From: Symsagittifera roscoffensis
Lineage: Eukaryota; Xenacoelomorpha; Acoela; Convolutidae
Direction: 5' to 3'
DNA length: 64,000 bases
Assembly: GCF_963678635.1 (NCBI RefSeq)
Contig: NC_087063.1
Location: 78,821,617-78,885,616 of the forward strand
A program made the position numbers and the translations under genes. The stretch's first letter is position 1. Each line of letters opens with the position of its first letter. Shown here in pieces: positions 44,587-56,600 of this stretch. The notes under the pieces are model-generated. The model made no database searches and had not been told where the DNA came from. It saw nothing but the letters and a program-made list of their open reading frames with translations.

Positions 44587-46193
44587 ACAAATCAGAGGCT
44601 GTCGAAATGAAACAAAAACAGAAACAGAAAAAAACTTCATTAGAAAGAAGGGCTTTAAATTCGCTCATTCTTCGGCAATTCAAAACCCAATACATGCAGG
44701 GTACTCTTAAATCTATAAAACATTGCTCGAGATAGTCGAGTTCCAATAACTTCTTTATTTACTCCGTCAAATCGGAGATAATGTTTTGGAAACTTGGTGT
44801 TTAATTTAAAACAGACAGCGCGAGGAAATTTTTTATTAATGTTTGTAAATTTTTAATATATTTTGCTAGAGCATCAAAAAATATGAATTGAAATTCTTTG
44901 AAGCAAGTCTCAAAATTTAGGCTAGTAGTTAGAGTTAAAACTAAATAGAAGTCCACTTAATCCGAAATTGTCTGTTAAACGACACTTCGTAGATTCGTCG
45001 ATAATAGTAAGGTCGCACGGCTGGTCTCTTTTAAGCCTATTTGTTTTGTAGTTAGGGCCAAATTATTGGCAACATCCAATTAATTTTGAAGCACCTTTTC
45101 GACCGTTTTAATTTGTTCAAAGTCGCCAATATTGCCAATAATTTGGCAAAAACTATATTTTAAGTTTTTCTTTCTGAGCTCATAAAAGACAACTGAAATG
45201 AACATAATAGTGTTTTTCATCCGTGGAATACTAAAAATTAACGTTAAAAAATCAAAAATACCAATTTAAAAAAAGTTTGAAAATTGTTTATTCCCCAAAT
45301 GGTGCAATCAAACTTTACTCGAGTAGAATTAAGTTTTCACGGCTTGAATTAAGCATAAATAAGATATTTTAGGCCTGTTCGCTCACCTCAATCGCTCGAA
45401 ATTGGACCAAAAATTTAAATCGAATTTTTCTTGACATTAAGAGAACTTCTGAAAGTCGTTAAAGAATATAAATAACCTCAAATTAAGGGCTTATTTTAGT
45501 TTTCAAATTAAGGGCTTATTTTAATCACGACTGAAAGCTTTTTAAAATGATATATCACTGGACACGTTCCGAGTATTTTCTGTGTTAGCTTATTTTGCGT
45601 GGAAAAAAAAGAAAAAAAAACAAAACACCCGAAAACAAAGTTCCTCCCCATTTTCAATAGTGAGAACAAATATGAGTATAGAAAACACTGATGACAGTTT
45701 GTAATTCCTAATATTTCAATTTCTTCGTTCGAAGAATGAAAGCTAGTCGTTCACGGGAAATCCGTTATGATTAAACATTCATACAAAACTTTGTATTTAA
45801 CGGGAAAAAAATCACTTGAAAAACAATTATTTTTCCAATATTTTTAAACCAGATAAAACCATACTTTCACAAAAATTTCAATAGAAGTATACGTTTAGCG
45901 ATTTCTTTGCACATCTGATAGCACATTTTAAAATATAATTAGCAGCTGAGCATACTTCCAGCCAACAACTTTTGGTATTGCATAAAATTACTTTTTCATA
46001 AAAAAACTAGAAGCAAAAAAAACAGAAAAATTGGTAGGATGGTTTAATTGAGATTGAATGGATCCGACCTTTGTTTTGAGCTGGAAATATGATTAAGTTT
46101 TATGATAAAGTGATCATACCAATGGTCTCGTTTACAGGAGAGCATGTAACCGAACCCACTAGACTCAGCGCGGGGTTTGCATTTATATAGGAA
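44587..46193. other. Hox5 3' flank with a family C copy
   Basis: The Hox5 3' UTR must begin here; no clear AATAAA signal was noted close to the stop. About 45380-45670 is a family C copy (TAAGGGCTTATTTTA repeated, CCCATTTTCAATAGTGAGAAC end). Otherwise AT-rich with nothing supported. Confidence 0.45.
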
Positions 46194-46346
46194 ATGGGCG
46201 GAAAAGTCAAACTGTCCCGAGAATTTATAACAGGGTATAAAAAATCTAATGAAACTAAAAAAAGAGAGCCCAAATTGGTTGTTGATAGCAGCTCTCAGAT
46301 AGCATTTGAAACAATCAGCACCGTTGGAAAGGAAGCCGCCAAGTGA
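46194..46346 (+). CDS. Short ORF of 50 residues, unrecognised
   Basis: The ATG opens MGGKVKLSREFITGYKKSNE and continues, coding-like and charged, to EPKLVVDSSSQIAFETIS and VGKEAAK before TGA. TTTATATAGG lies just upstream and a strong donor-like GGTGAGTC just after the stop, so it may be a small gene or part of one with different splicing. No family recognised. This stretch is free of the repeats that surround it. Confidence 0.35.
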   Translation: MGGKVKLSREFITGYKKSNETKKREPKLVVDSSSQIAFETISTVGKEAAK

Positions 46347-46556
46347 GGTGAGTCAGTTGTTGTGAGCAGTCAAGAGATGAAGAGAAAGGTTGTTGGATTA
46401 AGCTTTTGAATATTTCGTTTATCGCGTACGCTATAGACGAAATTATTGACCTGCAAAATGCATCCTAGGAAAAAATACTGTCCTGAAATTTCAAATTTCC
46501 AAACCTAAGAGAAACAATTTTTTTTCGACAAGAAAGTTTTTTTTAGAAAAAATATG

Positions 46557-46816
46557 TCACTCAAACTGTCTTTGAAAAACCAGCTTTTGTCTGCTTGGTT
46601 TGTAAGCTAATTTGAAATGTTTGCATGCAGGCAGATAGATGTTTGTGATTATTTTTTCACAATAAAAAATCATCGGAACAACTACCTACTGCAAAAAGCT
46701 GGTTTTTCAAAGACAGTTTAAGTGAGTTGTTCCGATGATTTTTTATTAATGCGAAAAAATAATCACAAACATCCATCTGCATGCAAACATTTCAAATTAG
46801 CTTACACACCAAGCAG
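46557..46816. repeat. Interleaved inverted repeats (Y-X-Y'-X')
   Basis: Y (46557-46588) is inverted at 46694-46725, and X (46591-46682) is inverted at 46726-46816. Both pairs are almost perfect: one mismatch in Y and a handful plus a 1-base length change in X. The order is Y, X, Y', X', so the two stems cross and do not nest. Y starts TCACTCAAACTGTC; X starts CTGCTTGGTTTGTAAGC. No coding content. Confidence 0.9.
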
Positions 46817-46831
46817 ACAAAATTTCAGAAA

Positions 46832-46880
46832 CAGAGGCGAAGCGGAGCTTTACATCACTTGAGATACAATACAAACAAAA
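46832..46880 (-). repeat. End module of the SINE-like family
   Basis: CAGAGGCGAAGCGGAGC followed by CACTTGAGATACAATACAAA, the module seen at nine places in this window. It directly precedes the inverted minisatellite, the mirror image of the order at 4.45-6.3 kb. Confidence 0.55.
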
Positions 46881-47199
46881 AAAATTTACGAAGTTGAAAA
46901 AAACTTAAAACAATTGAAAAAGACTAGGTGAACCAAAATTTTCTTATATCTCAATAAAATATAACTACGGGCCCAGCTAAGACTGGTTTGGTACTTTTAT
47001 AACTTGTTTTAATGATGCGGTATAAAATGGGTAATTTCCTTAATGTGAATTTGCTCAAAACCATAGTTGCTTCTCTACTAAAATAAGCAAAAAACAGTGA
47101 AAAGTGAGATAATGGAATTTTAGCAAAATGTAACATTTCTCGTACGAAAAATTAACGAATCGCCGCGGCCGTAGGAAATTCACTCGCAATCGGTTCTTT

Positions 47200-48500
47200 C
47201 TACTGAACCCTTCATCTCAGATTTTACTGAGTGGTTTTTAAGAAAAGTCAAAAAGTTTCGTCAATATAATGCCAAAAAACGGCCATCTTACAAGAACTTC
47301 AATTTCCCATACCCATATTTTGCTCCAATGAAACTATGTCGTGCCTCTTCACCAGAGAAGATAGATTGCCAAACCAAGGTTTTTCGATTGATCACTTAAT
47401 CTGAGAATCGGCAGAGCAATTTTCGAGAAAAGTCAAAAAAGTTTCCAAAAAACAGTCAAGGTTTCAAAACGTTGATTTTTTTGAAAAGAGTAACTTTTTT
47501 AAAATGAAATTTTGAAGAGCCAAACATAAAATTAAGCTTTAAGCAATTTTTCATTTCAATTAAACCTTTGATATGCGATTTGGCGGGATAGTTATCGTGA
47601 AAAATTTCCAAAAAAATGGTCGACAAATCAAAAATTTGAAAGTCTCTAGCTTTATCTGAAAAGTTTTCAACGCAGCTCTTCAAGCAAAGAAGATTCAAGC
47701 ACAACAAACAAAAATTTGACATTTTCTAGTTGTAGATAAAAATTTTTGAACGCAGCTCCTCAAGCAAAGAAGATTCAAGCAACCTGTTATTTTGATTGAA
47801 CCCAAAAGCTTGATTGTCAAATGGTTATCTTTATTGTTATTTCGATTGAACTAAGAAGTTCAGATTTGTGAGTATAATGTTTTGAGACACATCAAATAGT
47901 TTCAAAAAACGGTAAAAAACTGACTTTTCTGAGAATTAAAGTTTTTTTCAAAAAAGTTACTTGGGGGTAGCCGCGCATGCAGAGGAACTCAAGCAACATC
48001 TAAAATCATTTCAAATTAAATATCAAATTTGGGAGGCTAGATCTTGAGAAAAAAGTCGAAAAACTTTATCAACAAAAATGGCATAATTATTTTTTGAATT
48101 AAAAGTAAGACATAAATTAAGATAAAAAAAGCCAAAAAACTTGATCTACAAAAATCACATTTGGATGATGTTCAGAAATGACCTAAAGAAACATTGAGAA
48201 CCTTGGCTGAGCGGAAATTAAGACATAAAATCTAGGGTCGACAAAAAGTTTTCAAAAAACGAGCACCTTCACAAATTGTTCATTTTCAAGGCGATTAGTT
48301 TTTTTCATCAAAAATGAGGGCAAAACTAGTTTTGCAGTTTAATTTCATTAATTGATTAAGCAGTTAAACCTCAGATTTGGCAGGTGTTTTTAAGAAAAGG
48401 AACAATTTTCCAAAAATAGTCAAAATTCCGACATTTTATAAGGCCAGAACTTTTTTTTCAACAAAAATTAGCGCGTAGCAACTTGTACAAGTGCTATGTC
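47200..48500 (-). repeat. Degenerate ~130-bp minisatellite, reverse orientation
   Basis: Diverged tandem units with CTCAGATTTTACTGAG, AATCTGAGAATCGGCAGAGC, TGCGATTTGGCGGGATAG and CTCAGATTTGGCAGG at their starts, followed by AAGAAAAGTCAAAAAGTT-like sequence. This is the reverse complement of the array at 4450-5450. AGCTCTTCAAGCAAAGAAGA-like sequence is directly repeated near 47670 and 47755. Confidence 0.6.
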
Positions 48501-49049
48501 TAAAACAGCGTTCAGAATTGTAATGGTATTTTGCGAGCACAAACAAAATAGTTAAAAAATCGGTCAAAAACTCATTCCAACAGAATGAGTTCGATAGACT
48601 AAGACCGTCCAATAAAATAAAGAAGGGTTAAGCAGACTATTTAATCACACAGAAGTAGCTGTTCTATCTACTAGTAACTCTTTTTGAACTTTGGTGAGCA
48701 AAATCTCGAGAGAAACCGAGACCTTTGCGAAAAAGCAAAAACTTCCAGAAGAGTCTCGTACATATGTTTTCAGATTTTCTGTTTTTTATCGAGCATAAAC
48801 TAGCCAGCAATAAACCATAAACAAGAATAACTTAGGATGAAGCAAAAATTACTAAAATATAAAGCAGCCTTGAAGCCACAAAATAATGAGCACTTTTATC
48901 TGCGACTTGAGTTTGAAAAAAAAAATGAAACCAGTAAAATGACACTACGCTCCGTTGTGTAAAAACCAATATTTTTAGGACCCATACATACTGAAACAGT
49001 CAAAAAAATTTGAAAACTAGCCAATTAACTAGGCATCATAACTTTACTA

Positions 49050-52035
49050 AGCCGATATAACAACAGCCGAACCCGTTTAATCGAAAAAAAAAGAATAAAA
49101 TCGGAGTTCGAATTTTTACAACCTATACAACAAATTTCCATTTATTGAAGAAAAGTTTGAATCGAAGCTTGGCTTTGCAACACTTGAGATACAATCAAAA
49201 CATTGCATTTTACGATAATTAAAAAAAAAAGAAAATCCTGACAAAAATATGATTGACCATTTTTAAGCCGGAAACGAAACTGTAGTCATAATTAAGAGCT
49301 ATCAAATTTTAGAACTTGAATTTGTTACAGCCCATCCCTCGTGAAACACGAGAAAGCATGAAAAACACTTCTTGAGTTTACGCAATATAATTTGAATAAG
49401 CCAACATAAAAAAATTTGACTCCGTTAAACGAAAAAAAGATTAAAATTATTTGAAATCGGTTTGTAAATTTAGTAACTACAAAACTTTCAGTTATAGAAA
49501 AAAAATTTTTGAATAAAACAAACAAGCACTGAAATTTAATTATTTGAAAGTGTACATATTACAAATTGCACTTAGGAAAAAGGACACATGGGCCGACAGA
49601 AATTAGGACGAAAACCACAAAATCAAAAAATCACCAATTTTCAATAAATGTATTTGAAAAATTAATTACTATTTAAAATGATCTGAGATGTAGTTTCATT
49701 TGATTTTGAGCATGTCAGCTTTTACAACAAAAAATATACGTTCAGTTAGTGATATGCGTGCAAAGTAAGAAATACGTGCAGCTAAAATTGTATGAAACGT
49801 TTTTAAGGGGGAAAAGTTCTAGTTCCCGATTACAAGACATTTGCTCTCTCCAGTGAAAAAATATGAGAGGGTAGAAAAACGGTCAAAAATCACAGATTTG
49901 ATTTTACGGAGGGCGATTACAATTTTTTGCAAAAATTTTCTAAGTGGCTCTTATTGCAGGTGAGTTTATCACTACCCGTTATTTCCATTGAACCCAAATT
50001 CTCAGATGTGAAATATTCCCCAAGAGACTTTTTGAAAGCTACAGACAGAGGGGTAAAGAGAACAGAGACTGGTGGAGTATTCAGGCGCACAGGGGAGCAG
50101 CTGTTCTTCCACTGCTACCTCTTTTTTGAAAAAAGATTGAATCGTTTTTGATCAAACAAATTTTTGTAGAAAAAAATGAAAACTTCCATTACCTGTCAAC
50201 AAGTAAAACAAAAAACTCAGTCCCATACAATTTAATAACACCTGTTTTTATAAATCAAGAATTCTAGGCAAATATGCAGGTAAGACAATTGAATTTTAAG
50301 TTAGCAACGGAACAAAACTGACAACGCGAAATTAAAGCCGAAGATCTTTGAGCAGACACCAGATGAGCCGAAAAAAAAATTAATGCACAAACTTTAAAAA
50401 CTTCAAGCCCCCCTGAAATTACAAAAAACAAAATTAGCATTTACTATGATACTTACTAACAACACAACTAAATCAGTGATTTTGCAACTAAGCCGACAAA
50501 ACTTGAGCGAATGAACGAAAGTATGGCAAATCAATTTAACTGGAAAAAAATTTGCAATAGCCTTCATACTGAAAAAAAAACAACTTAAGTCAGGGATTCA
50601 AACCCCGTATCTTAGGTGCAAAAGCGACGACCAAGAGCGAGGGAACCTTGAAATTGTTGATTCAATAATGGAGCATTTTGAAAAATTGTTTAAAAAAAGT
50701 TGTTTGCTGGAAAAAAATCTACTTCCCGACTTTAAAGCTTTTGCATTTTCAAGTTTAAATCAAAAAGCCAAAAAACAAAAATCAATATTCTCCTGACGCG
50801 ACGGTTAAGAGAAGAAAAACGAGAAACTGACAACAAACTCGTTTAAAAAATTTACCTCAAAAACTCGACCAGAGAAGAAAAAACTGTACAGAGGCGAAGC
50901 TGCGCTTAGAATCACTTGCGATCCAACACAAAAAAGCCGCAAAAACGGGAGAAAACTCCAAAACGTAGAAATACTAGATCTATCAAAATGAATCAGGCTA
51001 GTTTTGATGTCATGTCAACAAAGACAATCGAAAGTTAAATTAGCAAGAATAAAAAGACGAATTCACTTTGCAGAAATCCTTTAAGCCGAAACAAAAACAA
51101 AAAAAACAAAAAGACTAAGGCTTATAAAAAGCCCCTTCTCCTTCAAAACACACAAACACAGACAGGTTTTTGCTAGTCAAATGAAACAATGCAAAGCAGC
51201 TAAGCCGATATAAAACAGTCCGAATTCTTTGTTAAAACGAAGAAAAAAAGCCGGAAAACAATTCAAACTGTTTAAGACTTATGATAAACTTTCAAAACAC
51301 TCGCAGCCCCAAAACACACACACAAAATCTTTTTTCGCAAGTCAAAAAGAGCAAAATTATGCCATTAAATTGATATAATATAGACTGAAACCAATCAAGT
51401 CGAAAAAGTAAAAGAAAAAATTAAAGAGTACAAAAAAATGTTGCCATGAAAACTTGAGTTTTAATTTCTCTTTAAACTTAATCAAATTGTGCAATTTAGA
51501 GTTGAGCATTAAAACTAGGTGAGCGGACTGAATATGAGATTACTGAGCCGATAAAAAGGTATAACGAAATCATGAAGGCACAAAAAAAATTTGAAGAAAA
51601 AACCAAGAAATTACAAATAGACGAAGTAAATCAAAACCCTAAAAGCATCTAATATGAAAATTACGTGGGAAAAAACAGTTATAAGATGTAGCAACTAAGC
51701 CGACAAAACATAAGCAGCCGAATATTAGGCCGACAATTTTTTTGAAACGCTTTAATTTTCGTTTGAAAAAAAACCAAGTCCTGTCAGGTTAACCCCAAAA
51801 ACCTTTGCGGTCCCAGGCGTATTCCTAACCTCAAGACCATTTCTGCCGAATATACAATGAAATTATCTTGCAAATTACGAACAGTAAGATATGTGGAAAC
51901 TAAGCCGACAAAATATAAGCAGACAACTGATAGGGCGCTATTTTTTTGATACTAAATAATTTGGGCTTAAAAAACACGAGCTGACCGGATTCCAGCCTAG
52001 GCCCTCAACTAATTTTCTTAATCGGTAGTTAAATA
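49050..52035 (-). repeat. Cluster of SINE-like copies
   Basis: Body words (ACTAAGCCGATATAA, CAACTAAGCCGACAAAACA) occur near 49055, 50490, 51200, 51545, 51690 and 51895. tRNA-like heads with an inverted B box (GGGATTCAAACCCC near 50595; AGGTTAACCCCAAAAACC near 51788; CCGGATTCCAGCC near 51990) and end modules (GAGGCGAAGCTGCGC at 50890) are arranged in one orientation. Frames at 49325-49525 and 49927-50151 are not supported as genes. 48500-49050 is AT-rich with nothing seen. Confidence 0.55.
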
Positions 52036-52329
52036 TGAATTTCAAAAAAATGAGCAAGATGCTACAGAATCGAATTGTGCACAAATAATTCGAAGATTTC
52101 GTTACGCTAGTTGTCAACCCAATTTATGGAAATTGATATGGTTAACACTTTTTCTCATAAAAACAAATCATAAAAGAATTGATCAGTAGATGAATTTTCT
52201 ATTTCGCTGTAAAATCCAATTACTAAATTCCACGTTGAAACCTATATTTAGAACATCAGAAAAACTTTGAACAAAAGATATTTTTCCAAGATTTTTTCTA
52301 TTTTCCCCTCAGTTGTGAAGTTTATTGAT

Positions 52330-52590
52330 TTTCTAGTTGCTTTACGTGCAATTACGGCTTAAATAGGACATGCAGATTTAATCCTTCTAGAACTTTGTTG
52401 GGATGTCTAAGAGGCGTCTTGTGATATAATTTTCTTATCTATTATTAACGTAATTTCAGCGTGATTCTTGAGTAATTAAATAAAAACCAAAATGACTCGT
52501 TTTTTGGGTAAATCTTAAAGAAATTTGAGAAAAACGATTTTGAAATTTCAAGTTTTGGTCGTTTCGTCCGGATAATTTAAAGCGCTAGTT
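52330..52590. repeat. Relative of the long-TIR element arm
   Basis: It ends CGTTTCGTCCGGATAATTTA then AAGCGCTAG, matching in reverse the GGACGAAACGCGCTAA of the 8911 element. It contains ACCAAAATGACTCGTTTTTT, matching the GGGTCATTTTGG part. 52036-52330 and 52590-53110 show nothing clear. Confidence 0.5.
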
Positions 52591-53111
52591 TTCAAAAATC
52601 AAAATCAAAGGTCGGGCAGTGGAAAAGCTGTTTTCTGTTCCGCTGGGAAATCTGAAAATTAAAACCCACTTTCGCACCTAATTAGCGAACTTGTTTTTTC
52701 GCGCCATTTGCGCTTTCTTATTTGTAGAGCGTAATTTATAGTGCCTTCCTTTTAGCAAATGAATTTGAATTGAACACAAAGAAATCAAAGTCAAACTGCC
52801 AAAAAAAATTTGGCCTGATCCAATTTTAAATAAGTGTAGTACCTGATTGCAAAACCCGTGTTTATCGCAAGGATGAAGACTTTCCTGTAAAAATATTAAA
52901 TCATCGCGCCCTATTTAAGTGTCAACTCTAAGTTCATGAAATTTCATTAAAATGGCCCTGTTGCAGAGAAGTAGTTTCCGCCCGGAGTCAAAGCACAGGT
53001 CTGTGTTCCCGATCATAATTTGATGCGCGAATTCTGCGAAAAAGTGTTGTACCACTTAATAACAATTGCTAACTGCAAGGTTTAAAAAATCCGTTGAGAA
53101 ACTAGTCTTAC

Positions 53112-53645
53112 TATTCCGACTTTTGATACGAAAGTAACGGAATATTTGTGCTCGGGGTGGGTTTTTTTTTCTTCAGACAAATTTCGACTTTTTAACTAGC
53201 CATTTTTGACGGAGTTTTTTTATATCATTCAAAAGGTATTGTTGTCTTGAGCTCAAATTTGAAAAGATATTTCACCTGTGGTCATATTTCGTAAAGTTAC
53301 GGGGGTTTAAAGATTGCCATTTTGGCCAATTTGGGACAATTAACGCGCGATATATTTCGCGCTATTAACGCGTAAGCGGAGAGTTAATCCGTCTTAGAAA
53401 TGGTTCCAAATTGGTTAAAAGAAGCTTATTTGCAATAACTGGTTTGTTACAAGGAGCGAAATTTATCCTTTTGTACTTTATATGGCGTGTGGGGGGATGA
53501 TTTTCATAAAAAATTTCAAATTTTAGAAATTTTTTTCTTTATTTTGTTTTATTTCATTGAGTTTTTTAATGTTATTACTGCTCCATAAACCTTAAAAGGC
53601 AGTCGGAACATTCAGGGCTTCGCCCTGATACGAGCAGTCTTGTTG
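53112..53645 (-). repeat. Repeat family A, copy 5 (inverted)
   Basis: Reverse complement of the family, from TATTCCGACTTTTGATACG to CCCTGATACGAGCAGTCTTG. It is highly similar to the copy at 42881-43410 and so probably inserted recently. Confidence 0.85.
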
Positions 53646-54957
53646 TTTTTCTTCCTAGATTAACTGAGTGTCAAAGACGCCGACCCTGATATTCTTTATA
53701 TGATTTTACTACGTGGTCTCTTTCGATTTTAATCTTGTTTATTTGAGGTTATCTCAACTATCAATATCCATCCTGTGCGTTCAAAGCTCAGCAAAAAACA
53801 TAATTACATTTGCATTACATTACATTGCAATTGCATAACTGTGCAACTTCAGCTGAAACCGGCTGGATATAATTCTATGAAAAATCTCATTTAATCAACT
53901 TTCCTTTGATCCATGCGATTTCGGTACCAAAATTTAATCAAATGAAATTTGAATTGAACTAAGCGAACGCTAGTTTAGAATAGACAATCGAACTAAGAGC
54001 ATTATCTATTACTAGAGAAGAAACGGGTTTTCAAACTCGAATCAATTGGAACCAGAGAAACATTTGCAAGAAAAACCGTTTCTTTAATATCAAATCATTA
54101 TGTCACAAATACCCTAAATGAATTTCAAACGGTATCTCTGCTCTATCTGGTTTTTCCCATAGCTAAGCGGGCATACAAATAAACAACCACTAACGCACTA
54201 ATTAAATGTACAATTTTTAGCATCGAAATCTACGAAGCATCCTCGGACAGTATAGCACTCAAATTTAGCACCAAGTGCAGAATACACCATCGAAACATGA
54301 CCCCCGCCACGTCCTTTCCACAAAACGTGAAATATCAACAATTGCTTCTAAACAACTATAATTGAAATTAAATATCGGTGGAAAACGGAGGAGAGCTTTA
54401 CGAAAGTATTTCTAAACTTTGAAATAGTGACCTTAATCGCATAAGCAACAAACGTGAGCATCAAAGTAACACTAAAACACGAAATGACACTAAAATCTTC
54501 CGAAATCAATCACTAATAGAGAAAATACAAATGAATACAAAACTTTGCTGAGATAGAAACTTTCACCTAAGCGCCGTATGATTTAGTATATGAATTATTC
54601 CTTTAAATGTAGTTTAGTTGCATTGAACTTGATGCGAAAGAGCATCGAAAATATGGTCACATTAATTACCAAATAATATCATTCATTGAACCACAAACTA
54701 GTCAGTTAGTGGTCACACTAAACATTAATTCGAGATTAAAAGGATACTTATAATTCAAACAAAAAAAATCCGGATATAATCAAGCTACCGGAAATAATTA
54801 AAGTTTTGAACTCAAGGGTTAGTTTAAGATACGATATTAAGCATAAGCGTGCAACTACTACCGTTGAACCAAAAATGCAGCCATAATTATAAATTGTTTC
54901 TTCGGTTAGAAAACCCACTCAAGTCTCTTCAGACTCGACAAAAATCGTAGTCTCTTT
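53646..54957. other. Repeat-poor stretch, no feature recognised
   Basis: It lies downstream of the minus-strand gene at 54958 and holds its 3' UTR. I see no coding exon. TTACATTACATT-type words are repeated at 53808-53830. The lack of the common repeats is notable for this window. Confidence 0.4.
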
Positions 54958-55488
54958 TCAAGATGCCATTGAAGAAATTTCGTCGGAGGGAGAGGGGTTC
55001 AAAAACAGGAGCGGGGAGTCCATTCTGGCAGATGAGGTGCAGGATATATTGGAGAAAAAATCGGCGAAATTGGGGGTCCTGTTTGTACTTCTGGTGCCAC
55101 TCGTTAATCTGCGTGTTGAGGCCGCAGCATCATTCTCGCTCAGACCCCAAAATTGAGTTTGCCACAGATCCTCAAGATAGTCACTGGCAACTGAGCACTC
55201 GCCTTCCAGGCTCACGTCGATTTTTGGATTGGGGACAGCCACTCTATTATTATTGTAGTTATATATTACGCGAACTGGTTTTTTATTCACAGGTGCGTTT
55301 CCTGAATTGGTCAGAAGGGATACCTGACCGCCGTTCTCTGAATTTTCTTCCACAGAAACTAACTTATCCAAATGTGTCCAGCATTCGCCTTTCGCATTAT
55401 TGGCGTCTGTGTTGAGTTTGAACTGGCAATTGTCATCGCCAGCCGGGCATCGAATATTTTGCACTGATAAGTGATGTAGATTTGCCAT
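54958..55488 (-). CDS. Unrecognised 176-residue protein
   Basis: The frame from ATG at 55488 (MANLHHLSVQNIRCPAGDDN) to TGA at 54958 is coding-like throughout. It has a Cys-containing N-terminal third, a KKPVRVIYNYNNNRVAVPNP segment, an acidic Trp-rich patch (SDYLEDLWQTQFWGLSEND) and a Ser/Thr-rich tail. No signal peptide or membrane segment. It lies wholly in the exon starting at 55523. An in-frame ATG at 55581 would fall inside the preceding intron, and the first exonic ATG (within GGTGCAATG) opens only a 4-codon upstream ORF, so 55488 is preferred. I do not recognise the family; the composition suggests a small nuclear or regulatory protein, but that is a guess. Confidence 0.6.
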   Translation of the reverse strand: MANLHHLSVQNIRCPAGDDNCQFKLNTDANNAKGECWTHLDKLVSVEENSENGGQVSLLTNSGNAPVNKKPVRVIYNYNNNRVAVPNPKIDVSLEGECSVASDYLEDLWQTQFWGLSENDAAASTRRLTSGTRSTNRTPNFADFFSNISCTSSARMDSPLLFLNPSPSDEISSMAS

Positions 55489-55645
55489 GTTTTGAGTGGA
55501 CGTCACTGCGTTTTCATTGCACCCTAAATGCACAGGGACAATTGAAGAGTAAAAAAATGTACCCCAATAAGCAGCACACATTTACACTACAACCGATGCC
55601 CAGATAATTTTTTCCATACCTTACCACGGAGCTTTGATGTATAAT
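55489..55645 (-). other. 5' UTR with a 101-base intron
   Basis: A good donor (CCGTG/GTAAGG, GT at 55624-55623) and acceptor (TGTGCATTTAG ending at 55524) define an intron 55524-55624 in the 5' UTR of the 176-residue gene. The acceptor is preceded by a pyrimidine-rich stretch. Confidence 0.55.
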
Positions 55646-55673
55646 TCTACTTAATTGGGATCGGGAACATGGC

Positions 55674-55680
55674 TTTTATA
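55674..55680 (-). promoter_or_regulatory. TATA box of the 176-residue gene
   Basis: TATAAAA (minus strand) about 50 bases upstream of the 5' UTR donor. A start site about 30 bases downstream would give a short first exon. Position relative to the splice donor makes it plausible. Confidence 0.4.
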
Positions 55681-55939
55681 ATCAAGCCTAGCACATGGAC
55701 TCTTAAACCTAAGCACAAGAGGGATTGACAATGAAAATTATACTGAACTAATATACCGCGCAAAAACCACTGCACTAGTTTTAAAAATCAACCAATAACA
55801 TTTATCGATACCGACAGCAGAAACATCTGGGCAAATTGAGATCTTGGATAGAGAAACATTTAATTAAAAAGTCAGAAAGGGAAGGGGAGAAAAGCTCTCC
55901 CAAATCTTTATACAGACCTTTTTTCGAACAAATTTTTTA

Positions 55940-56070
55940 CGCAATTTTTCAAAGAACAGGCTAAAAAGGCGTTTTTAGGTACTTTTTGGAAAATTTCGAC
56001 CACAAAATCGCGTTTTTTCGGCGCGCGCCTCCCCCCTCAAAATTATTATATATTGGCGCCTTTCGAAAAT
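55940..56070. repeat. Repeat family B copy
   Basis: It contains AGGCTAAAAAGGCGTTTTTAG, GGCGCGCGCCTCCCCCCTC and TATATTGGCGCC, matching the copies at 9500 and 41250. 56070-56600 shows nothing further that I can support. Confidence 0.65.
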
Positions 56071-56600
56071 TGAAATTGTTGATTTGGTAGCATATAAACA
56101 AGCACAAGTATAATCCAGTCGAAAAAACGTAACTTTTATATAATAGATTTGTAATAATTATGTAACAGTTACGAAAGATATGCAAATTCATTCATATGAT
56201 GTAACTTTTCGGCTGGCTTCTACACTCATTTTCGGTTGGTTCATACTTCAGCTGGTTTTTTTACTGTCGGTTTTTGCTTATACCTCTATAAGACCTAAAT
56301 GCAAATTAACTCTCCCTCAAGCAACAAGAAAGGATCATGGTTGCATACAAAACAAAATCAAGGAAAAATCGCTTAGCTAACTAATACTTAACAAAAAAAA
56401 TATTTCGATGTTTCAAAAAAAATTCCGCATATTTCGAAGGTCTTGTTAGTTTTGATTATTGAACTTTTATACAACTTATGATCGATGGCGACCACGCAAA
56501 CAGTGGTAAAACCAAGCTGCAGTGGTACTGTTTGCAGGGCATGACATTTAAAAAATCAAATCGAACAAGCAAACTATAATCAGCTTGGACTTGAAAGTCA

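Noticed and set aside
54963-55415. 150-codon plus-strand frame
   Set aside because: Shadow of the minus-strand 176-residue gene, which has an intron, a TATA box and better composition.
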